From contig JAEUIU010000029.1 in NCBI GenBank assembly GCA_016795065.1, positions 29,507-93,506 on the forward strand: a stretch of DNA of 64,000 nucleotides, given 5' to 3'. The notes under the pieces were generated by a model. The model was given only the letters and a program-made list of their open reading frames with translations, had not been told where the DNA came from and searched no databases. Positions 9,347 to 17,766 of the stretch are shown one piece after another. Position numbers and translations under genes: made by a program. The stretch comes from Phycisphaerae bacterium. GTDB taxonomy: Bacteria; Planctomycetota; Phycisphaerae; Phycisphaerales; SM1A02. The stretch's first letter is position 1. Each line of letters starts with the position of its first letter.

Positions 9347-9919
9347 TCACGGGGTGAAGTACCGATCGCGCAGTCGGTCATTCACCCGAAGCGAGGCCAG
9401 AGCGAGCCCGAGCCGGCTCTTGACTGTCCCGATCGGCACGCCGAGGGCGAGAGCGACGTCGGCCAAGGTCAGGCCGTCCCCAAAGTGGAGCAGGATCACC
9501 TCACGCTGACCAAGCGGCAGTCGAGCGAGTTCCCGGTGGAGCTCGGCGGCATGCTCCGGCCCAGCCGGGCTCGATGACGGCGACGCGCACATGGCCTCAT
9601 CGAATGCAAGATGTGGTCCGCCCCGCCCCGCCCGTCGCACCCGGTCAATCGCACTGTGCCGAAGAAGCGGATAGAGGTAGCTGCGGGCGCTGCCGGTCAG
9701 GACAAAGCCCGGAAATCGGCCGAGCCAATAAAGGACGGCGTCCTGGACGACGTCGGCGGCGATGTCGCGATCGCCAGTCAGGCGAATGGCAACGGCCATG
9801 AGCCATTCGCGATGACGTTCGTACAGGGTCTCGAACGCCTGTGTACCACCTCGATTCGCTGCATCGACGAGTTCAGCGTCACTCAGCGAGTCCATAGGTG
9901 CGGGGTGACCGGTGTCCAT
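9347..9919 (-). CDS. ECF-family RNA polymerase sigma factor
   Basis: A 190-residue ECF sigma factor with regions 2 and 4 only. Region 2 includes FETLYERHREWLMAVA and ADVVQDAVLYWLGRF, with RSYLYPLLRHSAIDRVRR following. Region 4 has LPLGQREVILLHF and the helix-turn-helix LTLADVALALGVPIGTVKSRL. The ATG at 9919 was chosen; ATG at 9895 is also possible and a TTG at 9997 would overlap the preceding gene. No ribosome site is obvious. The next genes on the strand are a membrane protein and a VIT/VWA lipoprotein, so the three probably form one signalling operon. Target promoters are unknown. Confidence 0.88.
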   Translation of the reverse strand: MDTGHPAPMDSLSDAELVDAANRGGTQAFETLYERHREWLMAVAIRLTGDRDIAADVVQDAVLYWLGRFPGFVLTGSARSYLYPLLRHSAIDRVRRAGRGGPHLAFDEAMCASPSSSPAGPEHAAELHRELARLPLGQREVILLHFGDGLTLADVALALGVPIGTVKSRLGLALASLRVNDRLRDRYFTP

Positions 9920-9993
9920 GACGCGTCGGGTTGGCGTGGGCGTGGCGCGGCGGGGCCCCGTCGACCTGCGACGAGTCGCGACCGGCGCCGAAT

Positions 9994-10725
9994 TCAACCG
10001 ATCGGGAAAACCTCAGCAAAGAACGCTCGCATCTTGGCGAACGCCCGATCGCTGGTTCGCTTCTTGTACATCAGGCCACGGACGGGGTCATTCGCCTGGG
10101 GGTTGGTGAAGGCGTGCGACGTGTGGCCAAACATGTCGATTTCCCAATCGGCGCCGCCGTCGGTCAGTTCCTTGGCAAGGCCGACCACGGCGTCAGGCGT
10201 GCACATCGGATCGTCGTAGCCGTGGAGGGCGAGAACGCTGGCGGTGATCCGCGAAGGAGAACCGACCTGTGCGGGACTAGGCGGCGTGAAGAGGCCATGG
10301 AACGCCACGATGCCACGCACGCCTTGCGGGGCGGCCCGGGCGATGTCCAGCGCGCAAAGCCCGCCAAAGCAGAATCCGATCGCGCCGATGCGCTGCGGAT
10401 CGCCCATCGGAACGTGCTTGACGGTGTTCACCGCAGCGAGAAGCCGCCGACGCAGGAGCGCCCGGTCCTCGACAAAGGGCATCATGAGCTTCGTGTTCTC
10501 TTCGGGCGAACTGCCACGGCGGCCCTTTCCGTACACGTCGATCGCAAACCCGATGTACCCCAGATCGGCGAACTCCTCGGCTCGCTCGCGAGCGAAGCTG
10601 TCCTGGCCCGCCCAAGCGTGGCAAACCAGAATCACCGGCGTCTTGCGATCCAGTCCGATCGGCGAAGCGAGATAGCCCTCACATTCCTCGTTCCCGTCGA
10701 CGTAGCTGACGAATTCGGTGTGCAT
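9994..10725 (-). CDS. Dienelactone hydrolase family protein
   Basis: A 243-residue alpha/beta hydrolase of the DLH family. The catalytic triad is visible: nucleophile C119 in GFCFGG, aspartate in HGYDDPM (about D171-D172) and H204 in GHTSHAF. The oxyanion-side motif VCHAWAG (about 34-40) is also typical. Such enzymes hydrolyse dienelactone or related esters; here there is no catabolic cluster, so the true substrate is unknown. The ATG at 10725 lies 7 bases after a TACGAT box on the reverse strand and is preferred over an upstream in-frame start. It precedes the ECF sigma operon by about 75 bases on the same strand. Confidence 0.87.
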   Translation of the reverse strand: MHTEFVSYVDGNEECEGYLASPIGLDRKTPVILVCHAWAGQDSFARERAEEFADLGYIGFAIDVYGKGRRGSSPEENTKLMMPFVEDRALLRRRLLAAVNTVKHVPMGDPQRIGAIGFCFGGLCALDIARAAPQGVRGIVAFHGLFTPPSPAQVGSPSRITASVLALHGYDDPMCTPDAVVGLAKELTDGGADWEIDMFGHTSHAFTNPQANDPVRGLMYKKRTSDRAFAKMRAFFAEVFPIG

Positions 10726-10732
10726 GGCGCGG

Positions 10733-10738
10733 ATCGTA
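10733..10738 (-). promoter_or_regulatory. -10 box (TACGAT) for the DLH gene, near-leaderless
   Basis: On the reverse strand TACGAT ends 7 bases before the ATG at 10725. There is no ribosome site in the gap, which fits leaderless transcription. No strong -35 is visible. Confidence 0.45.
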
Positions 10739-10888
10739 ACGCGAGCGAGGGGATGTTCGGGCCGCTCGAGCGAACGGGGTGTGTGAGCGATGCAGGTTCG
10801 TTTGCGCCGTGGCACGCTCGATGTGGATAAGAATCTGCGGGAAACTTCGGCCAGAAATCAGGGCGAGGGTTTTCGGCGCGGTAGAAGT

Positions 10889-10918
10889 GTGACGCGATGC
10901 CGGAGCGTCACGGCATCG
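10889..10918 (+). promoter_or_regulatory. Interleaved inverted repeats in the leader of the FG-GAP gene
   Basis: GTGACGC (10889-10895) is complementary to GCGTCAC (10905-10911). CGATGCCG (10895-10902) is complementary to CGGCATCG (10911-10918). The arms interleave, so as RNA they could form a pseudoknot or two exclusive hairpins; as DNA they are two nested operators. A further dyad, CTCCTCG-CA-CGAGGAG, lies at 10960-10975. All sit in the 393-base gap between the divergent DLH and FG-GAP genes (10726-11118), which holds no gene. Confidence 0.5.
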
Positions 10919-11118
10919 GCCGAGGTGGAGAAAGGACTGTGTCCATGGATGGAAGTGAACTCCTCGCACGAGGAGGCGCTATCGGTGCGCAAACGATGGA
11001 AGCGAGGAGCCGACCGGAGGGGAGGCGAGGCACACATCACGCTGCCGGCGACAGGGGGCGACAGACGAGAGAACGATCGTGTTCGGGGCAACAGAGGCCT
11101 TCACACACGGTGATCGCG

Positions 11119-14100
11119 ATGGGGTCGCGCCGGAAGCTGCGTGCATTCCTCCTGGTGGCTATCGCATGGTGGACGCCGTCGCTTGCAGCAGCGGGTGACG
11201 ATTCGCCTTCGCCCCCAACGCTGACTGAGGAGGTCATCCTCATGCCGAGTACCGACCGTCAGGAGCCGTGGTTCGGTCGATCCGTCGCGTTTGCAGGCAC
11301 AACCGTCCTGGTGGCAAGCCCGACGGATGGTGACGGCGGGACAGCCAACGGAACGGTGCATGCCTTCGGAGACAGCAAACGAGGATGGCGACGGGTCCAG
11401 CGGCTTCAATCAAAGGACCCGACCTGGGAGGACCACTTCGGGCAGGCGATCGCGGCAGACAAAGGGCGGCTGGTGATCGGTCGCGATTCCGCGGACGAAG
11501 GCGCGTCCGATGCTGGTGCCGCAACCGTGTTTCGCCGCTCTGGGTATCACTTCAAGCGAGAGGCGGAACTCATCCCGCCATCGCCCGGCAGTGGCGACGC
11601 CTTTGGCAGCGAGGTCGGTGTAAGCGGATCCACGATCGTTGTCGGCGCATCGCGCGACGACGAGAAGGGGCTCGATGCAGGTGCCGCGTACGTGTGGGTC
11701 CTTCGGGGCGACGAGTGGATCGTCGACTCGAAACTCATGGCTCCAAACGGCATGAGTGCTGACTGGTTCGGGGCGAGCGTGGCCATCGACGGGCGGTTTC
11801 TAGTGGTCGGAGCCTACGGTGCAGACCGCCGCGGCGAGAAGTCCGGATCGGCGAGCGTCTTCCGTCGCGACGATCGCGGCGGCTGGACGCTCGATGCAGA
11901 AATCGTTCCGCAGGACTTGCAGCCGGGTGACTGGTTTGGGTTCAGCGTGGCGATTGCTGGAGACCGCATCGCCGTCGGTGCGCCGCGGGACGACATCCGC
12001 GGCGAATCTGCCGGGTGCGTGCGCCTCTTTCGGCGCGCGGCGGACGGCTGGTCCTTGGAGAAGACGCTTCGCCCCGAGCCCGGCAACGTCACGACCTGGT
12101 TCGGGTACGCAGTGGCGTTGCAGGGGCCACGACTCCTGGTCGGCATGCCGGGTGACGACCGAGGGGGAGAGTCGTCGGGTGCAGCGCTCCTATTCGAACG
12201 ACTCGGCTCGGATTGGTCGCCGCGGGCGTCGCTCCGAGCAAGCACGCCGTTGCCGGACGAGCAGTTCGGAAGCTGCCTCGCATTGAGTCCCGACCTCGCC
12301 GTTGTCGGCAGGCTTGTCTCCGAAGACGGTGACCTGGCGAACGGGCGAGCCTGGGTGTTCCGACTCGCAGGAACCCCGAAGAGCGAGCAGTCCACCGATA
12401 CGAAGCCCACACTCGATGATCGCTCCTTGTCCAAGCCGCCCTCGAAAGGAGACGAGGCGAGACGGATATCGCCAGCGGCGGCGCCTCCAGCAGCCGATCC
12501 TTGTAGCACTCGCGCTGGCTCGATCGGAACTCGAAGTGACCGGAGCGCGAACGCTCGATTGCGTCCGTTCTCATCGGTGGACGACTTGCTTGTGCAGCTG
12601 TGCGCGATCCAGTTCAAAGGCCTGCGCGCCACGCACGGGCTGCCCGGCTCGCCGCCCTTTTCTGAAGCTCCCATCGCAGACTGGAACCCAATCGGACGTG
12701 CCAGCGAGCGTGGCCGGACCGCACCGTACGCGGCCACGCGGTCATGGCCCTGCTACCAGTCGTCGAACTGCTCACGCCCGGCCATAGCAGTGATCGATCA
12801 CCGAGTGCCACTGAGCGATGTTGCAGCACGCGATGAATGCGGTCTTGACGCGCTGGGCATCGGGGTGATGCCGCGCGAACTTGATTCCGAACTTCCTCAT
12901 CATCCGGCCGGCGGCTCGCTCGCCGGGCAGACGAACGGAGAGGTTGAAGTGATCCAACAGCGTCTGACGTTGTTCGGTGAGCGTGGGTGCGGTCGGATCC
13001 TCGCCGCGCATGAGTTGTCGCGCTTGACGGAAGATCCATGGGTTGCCGATACAGCCTCGCGCAACCGAGACGGCATTCACGCCCGTGAACTCGATCATGG
13101 CGAAAATGTCCTCGACATTCCAGATGTCGCCAGAGCCGAAGAAGAGGCGATCGGGGTGTCGACGTCGAAGATCCCGCAGGAACTCCCACTTGGCAGGACC
13201 CGCGTATTTTTGCTGGACGGTTCGGCAGTGGACCGTGCACCAGAGGTAGCCCAAGTCATACGAGGCGTCGAAGATCCGTTCGAAACTCTCGACCATGGCT
13301 TGGGTGTCGTCGAACGACCTGCGCAGCTTCACGGTGCATGGAATGGTGAGTGGTACGGCGTTCCGCACCGACGCCAGAACGGCGATCGCATCCTCCGGAA
13401 ACGCGAGGAAATGGCCTCCGCGGTTGTTGCGCTTGATCTTCTTGACCGGACAGGCGAGGTTGACGTCAATGACGTCGTAACCCATACCCACCAAAATGCG
13501 GGCCCCATCCGCCATCTCTTGGGGCGTGGTTCCCATGATCTGCCCGGCGATCGGATGATCGTCAAGCCCCATGGCGACGTTGTCCTCAATCTCACCCATC
13601 CCACACTCGGTCGCGAGCAGGTCGGGATCCTCCTTTCGACGCCCCTTGCCGCCATTGATCAAGGTCCGATCGAGCAGCGCTTCGGTCACACAGAATGGCG
13701 CGCCATGCCGGCGTGCAATGATCCGCATGGGACCGTCGGAGTAGCCCGCGAGCCCCGCCTGGAAGAACGGCGCATCGAATCCGGGTATGGCCGCTGGAAT
13801 TCGGGGGTCGAGGCGATGGAACCGTGCCACATCGCAAATCGGGCGCTCGAGCGTCCATCGGAAGCGATCGAGTTCGCCGTCGGCGTCTGGGGTTGGATCA
13901 AGCTGAACCGACATGGGGACTTTCTCATGCGTTGCGCGGCCCTCGATGGCAGCGAGGATCGCGCCAGGGACGGCTCACCACTCATGCTCGCCAACTCGGA
14001 CCCTCAAGCCAGTCGAAGAAGCCGTAGCCACTTGGGCATCCACACTTCTGGAGGGGCAGACCGGGTGGATACCTCGACGCATGGGTTTCTGCATGGACTG

Positions 14101-14382
14101 GCAATGCAAATCGACCGAAGCCCTGCACCCTACCGTAGCCGTCCGGCCCGTGTGAACTGGTGTATGCCAAATGTACTGCGACCCGCTGGACGCCTCTGGA
14201 TGCCAGCGTCTGCGCCAGAGATCGCTCACCCGCGCTGCGAAGCGGCCAACCCACCAGTGTCCCCGTGGTTCTCAGACTGCGCCAGGGCATCGGCAGGTGT
14301 TGGTTTGGCCCGAGCATGCGATCCCCAAGAGCAAACGGAGGCCCCCGCTTGCCCTCGGCACCGAAGCTCGTGTTGGCCCTGA
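11119..14382 (+). CDS. Secreted FG-GAP repeat protein; open frame lacks a plausible stop (likely broken 3' end)
   Basis: The ATG at 11119 starts a clear signal peptide (basic MGSRRKLR, hydrophobic core, cleavage near SLAAA, about residue 25). Residues about 45-415 hold seven or so FG-GAP-type repeats (xxWFGxSVAIxGxxLVVGA ... VFRR), close in style to the protein at 1-1206, so an outer-surface or secreted propeller is likely. Sequence recognisable as protein ends near 12400. After that the frame continues through low-complexity sequence and then antisense through the dihydrouridine synthase gene to the first in-frame stop at 14382. That tail is not credible. A frameshift or lost stop between about 12380 and 12770 is the simplest reading. 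Unlike its relative, no dockerin tail is visible, which also suggests loss of the native end. Confidence 0.6.
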   Translation: MGSRRKLRAFLLVAIAWWTPSLAAAGDDSPSPPTLTEEVILMPSTDRQEPWFGRSVAFAGTTVLVASPTDGDGGTANGTVHAFGDSKRGWRRVQRLQSKDPTWEDHFGQAIAADKGRLVIGRDSADEGASDAGAATVFRRSGYHFKREAELIPPSPGSGDAFGSEVGVSGSTIVVGASRDDEKGLDAGAAYVWVLRGDEWIVDSKLMAPNGMSADWFGASVAIDGRFLVVGAYGADRRGEKSGSASVFRRDDRGGWTLDAEIVPQDLQPGDWFGFSVAIAGDRIAVGAPRDDIRGESAGCVRLFRRAADGWSLEKTLRPEPGNVTTWFGYAVALQGPRLLVGMPGDDRGGESSGAALLFERLGSDWSPRASLRASTPLPDEQFGSCLALSPDLAVVGRLVSEDGDLANGRAWVFRLAGTPKSEQSTDTKPTLDDRSLSKPPSKGDEARRISPAAAPPAADPCSTRAGSIGTRSDRSANARLRPFSSVDDLLVQLCAIQFKGLRATHGLPGSPPFSEAPIADWNPIGRASERGRTAPYAATRSWPCYQSSNCSRPAIAVIDHRVPLSDVAARDECGLDALGIGVMPRELDSELPHHPAGGSLAGQTNGEVEVIQQRLTLFGERGCGRILAAHELSRLTEDPWVADTASRNRDGIHARELDHGENVLDIPDVARAEEEAIGVSTSKIPQELPLGRTRVFLLDGSAVDRAPEVAQVIRGVEDPFETLDHGLGVVERPAQLHGAWNGEWYGVPHRRQNGDRILRKREEMASAVVALDLLDRTGEVDVNDVVTHTHQNAGPIRHLLGRGSHDLPGDRMIVKPHGDVVLNLTHPTLGREQVGILLSTPLAAIDQGPIEQRFGHTEWRAMPACNDPHGTVGVAREPRLEERRIESGYGRWNSGVEAMEPCHIANRALERPSEAIEFAVGVWGWIKLNRHGDFLMRCAALDGSEDRARDGSPLMLANSDPQASRRSRSHLGIHTSGGADRVDTSTHGFLHGLAMQIDRSPAPYRSRPARVNWCMPNVLRPAGRLWMPASAPEIAHPRCEAANPPVSPWFSDCARASAGVGLARACDPQEQTEAPACPRHRSSCWP
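12772..13914 (-). CDS. dus: tRNA-dihydrouridine synthase
   Basis: A 380-residue FMN enzyme of the Dus/nifR3 family, which reduces uridines to dihydrouridine in tRNA D-loops. Visible landmarks: the FMN-barrel start APFFQAGLAGYSDGPMR (about 47-63), GQIMG (about 124-128), the catalytic-cysteine motif VNLACPVKK (about 150-158), VHCRTVQQKY (about 230-239) and SVARGCIGNPWIF for phosphate binding. The C-terminal helical domain is present. The start is ATG at 13914 with GAGAAAG upstream. It lies wholly antisense to the runaway frame of the FG-GAP gene; the Dus reading is the real one. DusB is the likeliest subfamily but this is not certain. Confidence 0.9.
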   Translation of the reverse strand: MSVQLDPTPDADGELDRFRWTLERPICDVARFHRLDPRIPAAIPGFDAPFFQAGLAGYSDGPMRIIARRHGAPFCVTEALLDRTLINGGKGRRKEDPDLLATECGMGEIEDNVAMGLDDHPIAGQIMGTTPQEMADGARILVGMGYDVIDVNLACPVKKIKRNNRGGHFLAFPEDAIAVLASVRNAVPLTIPCTVKLRRSFDDTQAMVESFERIFDASYDLGYLWCTVHCRTVQQKYAGPAKWEFLRDLRRRHPDRLFFGSGDIWNVEDIFAMIEFTGVNAVSVARGCIGNPWIFRQARQLMRGEDPTAPTLTEQRQTLLDHFNLSVRLPGERAAGRMMRKFGIKFARHHPDAQRVKTAFIACCNIAQWHSVIDHCYGRA

Positions 14383-14768
14383 ATCGGTCGAGCGACCGGC
14401 CAAGTCGCTGACGATCAAGGGCCTCCAGGATCGCCGACGAGGCCCTGTCTGGACCACCCCGGGCCACGTTCGGGCCACGTCCGGCCGGCGAATGGCTGCC
14501 TTTGGACTACAAAATCGCGGTTCACGCCCGGGTCTAGTCGCCCCGCGTGGTGGCCGTCCGCGGCTGCGGCGTCGACCTTGCGCCGCCCCCACGACTGGAA
14601 GCGCACTACGCTGCCCTTGTTCCCATCGAGGACCAGCCGCCGTGGGGCTCTCGCCTTTCGAGGGCACGTTCGAACCCGCCCACGGTAAACTATGGCGCTC
14701 CGGCACCTTCCCTCCCCGAACTGACTCCCGAGAGTCGGCTCGTCAACGGGGGTGCCCGCCGCCTCGCC
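13915..14768. other. Gene-poor stretch upstream of dus
   Basis: About 850 bases between the dus start and the next gene. Both strands contain stop-free frames, but none has recognisable domains, good ribosome sites or a consistent codon pattern. The segment around 14505-14560 looks faintly like the 3' half of a tRNA but lacks an acceptor partner. I see no gene here. Confidence 0.5.
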
Positions 14769-15392
14769 ATGGGACTCGAAGCTACCTGCACCGCCGCGAT
14801 TGACGGCACCGAACGTTCGGGGAAGGCCCAGCTCGAATCGACCGAATTGGTCGTCTCGGGGAAGCCACGCATTCGCATTCCCCTCGACACCGTCGCGAAC
14901 GCCTCGCTAAGGGGTCCGCGGTTGCGCGTCCGGACGCACGACGGGAAGGAACTGGTGCTCGCCTTTGATGACGAGGGAATCGCCAAGAAGTGGCATGAGA
15001 AACTGCTCGCTCCGCCCAAGTCTCGACTCGAGATCCTGGGCGTTGAACGCGATCACAATGTCCTCCTCCTTGGAGACTTCAGCGCCTCAGTACGCGAGGA
15101 ACTGACCAGCGCCTTGGCGACCCCGCCGGCGACCCGCCCGATCGGGGCTCGCCGCTACGACATTGTCATCGTTCTTCTTCGCGAACCACGAGAACTCGCT
15201 CGACTCCGCTCCGCAGGCGAGCGCACAAGCGAGAAGGGTGCCCTGTGGGCTGTCTGGCCCAAGGGACGACCCGACCTCAAGCACGAGGACGTGGTCGCGG
15301 CCGCAGCCGAGCTAGGCTTGGTGCAAACGAAGTCGATGGCCTTTGACGCCACCCTCTCGGCGTTGCGACTCGTTCGCGCCGCGAAGAAGTAG
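14769..15392 (+). CDS. DUF3052-like protein with PH-like N-terminal part
   Basis: A 207-residue protein, probably cytoplasmic. The N-terminal 85 residues (GKAQLESTELVVSG, then IPLDTVANASLRGPRLRV) look like a small PH-like beta barrel. The C-terminal 110 residues have LLLGDFSASVREEL, YDIVIVLLREP, then ALWAVWPKGRPDL and GLVQTKSMAFD, the layout of DUF3052 proteins. No biochemical function is established for that family as far as I know. The ATG at 14769 fits the start of similarity, but the frame is open up to 14547 and the ribosome site is weak. It is isolated, with gene-poor DNA on both sides. Confidence 0.65.
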   Translation: MGLEATCTAAIDGTERSGKAQLESTELVVSGKPRIRIPLDTVANASLRGPRLRVRTHDGKELVLAFDDEGIAKKWHEKLLAPPKSRLEILGVERDHNVLLLGDFSASVREELTSALATPPATRPIGARRYDIVIVLLREPRELARLRSAGERTSEKGALWAVWPKGRPDLKHEDVVAAAAELGLVQTKSMAFDATLSALRLVRAAKK

Positions 15393-16318
15393 GTCACGGG
15401 CCATCGACCTGAGGACGGGTGACTTTCCTCGATGCAGACCGCCGTCTGCTCGTGTCGACCGATCGCCCGCGCAATCGGCCCGCGCATGCTGTCCCGAGTC
15501 ACCGGGAGCCCAACCTCGCCGCGAGCCCAACCGCGCCGGGGTCCCCGAGCGGGAAGAGGTCGAGGCTTACGCTCTGTTTGAAAACCCACTGGCATCGAGC
15601 GAACGGGACGTCCCGCTCGGGGCGTCGCCTTCGAATCGCAAGTCTCAAGTGGGGTATCGCTGCGGATACAGCTTCGTCTCGACTCCTACCGATCGTGCCG
15701 TCCCCTTCGCACTTTGGCCGACGCTGGGTTTTCAAACAGAGCCAAGGTCGTTGGGCTCAGGGAGCCAGGCTCAAGAAGCAAGATTCGGCCATCGAGGATC
15801 GAAGCCCGAAACTCAGGACCGCCTGCCTTTGGCCCGGGCTGGAGGCTCGAGGCTCAGAGCGCTGGGTGTTTGGTTCGGAGCCTCGGGCTCGTGTCTCAAG
15901 GCCCGGACTCGGGATTCAGGTGATCGGGTTCAAGGCTCAGCGCTTGAGGCTTAGCACTACGGCGCTGGTTCGCTTCGTCGCGAGGGCGAGCGGGGCCTTT
16001 GCTGGCCCAATTCCCAGGCGGGAGATGCGCTAACTTTGGACCGAAGGCGTATCCGCAGCGATACGTCGAGGGCCGAAATCAAGCTTCGACGCAGCCAGCG
16101 AAGGCATCCGCTCGGCCGCAGCAGAAGGCAACCGGCGCTGTCGTGTTCGGACCTGACGGTGAGGGCCTCACGCGGAGGCTTGAACCTCCGTGTTTGAGAC
16201 TCTGCGTTTGAAGTTCATGGTTCAGGCGTTGAATCTCGAACCTCTAGACTCAAGCGTTGAAACTCAACTCAGGAGTTTGACAGCCGGCACCCATGGACGG
16301 ATCTCTGTACCCACGCCG
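15393..16318. repeat. Gene-free region with two long-range inverted repeats
   Basis: No gene is seen in these 926 bases. An 18-base perfect inverted repeat pairs 15571-15588 with 15725-15742 (GCTCTGTTTGAAAACCCA and its complement). A 16-base perfect inverted repeat pairs 15654-15669 with 16049-16064 (GTATCGCTGCGGATAC and its complement), with partial matching beyond its edges. The intervals overlap. Between about 15830 and 15960, and again at 16160-16280, short degenerate direct repeats occur (GGCTCRAGGCTCAG-like; CGTTGAAnCTC-like). A local hairpin GGAGG-CTTGAA-CCTCC lies near 16172-16187. Function unknown. Confidence 0.6.
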
Positions 16319-16861
16319 TCAGGCCCGTGGAGCGTTCCACTGCTCGTCCACGGTCCACCGCATCGGCTCCTCGCGACAATCGATGTGGACCATAAAGAAC
16401 CCTCCTCGATACCGCTGCACATGGGGCCACATCACGTCTCGATCGGTCACCGGGATCGGAAGTTCGTGAACCGAATCCACCGGATGCCACTCGAGTGTGC
16501 CCTCTTCAAAGACGGTTCTGGCGATCTCACCGGCGCGGATCGGGCGAGTGACCTCATAAAGGAAGATCAGCCAGTGGTGCTTCCCCTGATAGGCCTTCTC
16601 GCTCACGATTCCGCAGAGCCGCAACTGCTCCGGCGGAATGTCCAACTGGGCTTCCTCGTGAATCTCACGGCGGGCACACTCATGCGGACTCTCGCCGGTC
16701 GGCACTTCCAGCTTGCCTCCGATCGGCGAGTACATGTGGGTGTTGGGCTCCTTCTTGCGATGCAGCAGGAGCAGCCGTCCGGCCTCGTCGTAGATGTAAC
16801 ACAGCACCGCAATGCGATAGGGCAGTTGCGACACGTCGTAAGGGTCGAGCTCGGCGGTCAC
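16319..16861 (-). CDS. Nudix hydrolase
   Basis: A 180-residue Nudix protein, expected to hydrolyse a nucleoside diphosphate linked to another group; the substrate is not predictable. The Nudix box starts at GGKLEV and ends at CARREIHEEAQLDI. Compared with GX5EX7REUXEEXGU it has two extra residues before the first glutamate, and the glycine near the end is replaced (EEAQ), so the loop is unusual although REIHEE is intact. The GTG at 16861 overlaps the dapA stop by 4 bases (GTGA), with GGAGG about 8 bases upstream inside dapA, which points to translational coupling. The long upstream in-frame extension lies within dapA and is not used. Confidence 0.82.
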   Translation of the reverse strand: MTAELDPYDVSQLPYRIAVLCYIYDEAGRLLLLHRKKEPNTHMYSPIGGKLEVPTGESPHECARREIHEEAQLDIPPEQLRLCGIVSEKAYQGKHHWLIFLYEVTRPIRAGEIARTVFEEGTLEWHPVDSVHELPIPVTDRDVMWPHVQRYRGGFFMVHIDCREEPMRWTVDEQWNAPRA

Positions 16862-17766
16862 GCCGTCACCGCCTCCAGGCGCTTCAGGCCGAACTCCGCC
16901 AGCAACTCGCCGATCTTCGCGGCCACGTCCTTCCCCGGACCAACCATCGGAAGGCGAAGCACGCCCGAGTCGCGCCCGAGAATGCGCATCGCCGTCTTCA
17001 CCGGGACCGGGTTGATGTCCAAGGTCAACAAGCCGCGGCACAGGCGGAACAGCTCCCGATGGATCCGCTTCGCTTCGTTGAACCGGTCGCCCAGGAATGC
17101 ATCGCAGAGCGACTGGACGGTCGCGGGCACAAGGTTACTCACCACGCTCACCACACCCTGACTTCCACATGCGGCGAACGAGAGCGTGAGGGAATCATCG
17201 CCGCTCAGGATCGTGATGCCGCACCGTTGGGCGATCTCGCTCGCCGAGTCCATTGACCCAGTCGCTTCCTTGATCGCCTTGATGTTGGGATGCCGCGAGA
17301 GCCTTTCGACGGTCTCAGGCGAAATCGCCACGCCGCATCGACCTGGAATGTTGTAGAGCATGATCGGCAGATCGCACGAGTCGGCAATCGTCATGAAGTG
17401 CCGGTACAGCCCTTCTTGCGACGGCTTGTTGTAATACGGGCTCACCTGAAGCGACGCGTCGGCTCCCGCCGACTTCGCGTAGCGGTGCATCTCGACCGCA
17501 TGCACCGTGTTGTTTGACCCCGCGCCGGCGACCACTTGCAGTCCCAGCGGCCTGGCGACCCGGAGTGTCGTCGCGATGACCTCTCGCTGCTCCTCATCCG
17601 ACAGCGTCGGGCTCTCCCCCGTGGTACCGCAGGGAACGACGCCAGTCACTTTTCCCTGCCCTTGGAAGCGCACTTGCTCCTCAAGACGGGCGAAGTCCAC
17701 CGACGAACCGTCGGCGGAGAAGGGAGTGACGATGGCGGTGTACGCACCGCGAAACGCGATCGACAT
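16858..17766 (-). CDS. dapA: 4-hydroxy-tetrahydrodipicolinate synthase
   Basis: A 302-residue class I aldolase that condenses pyruvate and aspartate semialdehyde, first step of the diaminopimelate/lysine branch. Active-site residues are visible: T48-T49 in CGTTGE, Y111-Y112 in SPYYNKP, Y138 and R143 in YNIPGRCG, and the Schiff-base lysine K166 in KAIKEATG. The ATG at 17766 has GAGGAC 7 bases upstream. A TACACT box (reverse strand) sits 25 bases before the start, a likely promoter. The Nudix gene is coupled to its stop codon. The 458 bases upstream (to pdxJ) contain no gene. Confidence 0.93.
   Translation of the reverse strand: MSIAFRGAYTAIVTPFSADGSSVDFARLEEQVRFQGQGKVTGVVPCGTTGESPTLSDEEQREVIATTLRVARPLGLQVVAGAGSNNTVHAVEMHRYAKSAGADASLQVSPYYNKPSQEGLYRHFMTIADSCDLPIMLYNIPGRCGVAISPETVERLSRHPNIKAIKEATGSMDSASEIAQRCGITILSGDDSLTLSFAACGSQGVVSVVSNLVPATVQSLCDAFLGDRFNEAKRIHRELFRLCRGLLTLDINPVPVKTAMRILGRDSGVLRLPMVGPGKDVAAKIGELLAEFGLKRLEAVTA

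Noticed and set aside
14505..14560. tRNA-like 3' half (anticodon-loop-like and TTC-loop-like sequence)
   Set aside because: No matching 5' acceptor or D-arm could be found, and the T-stem does not pair properly.
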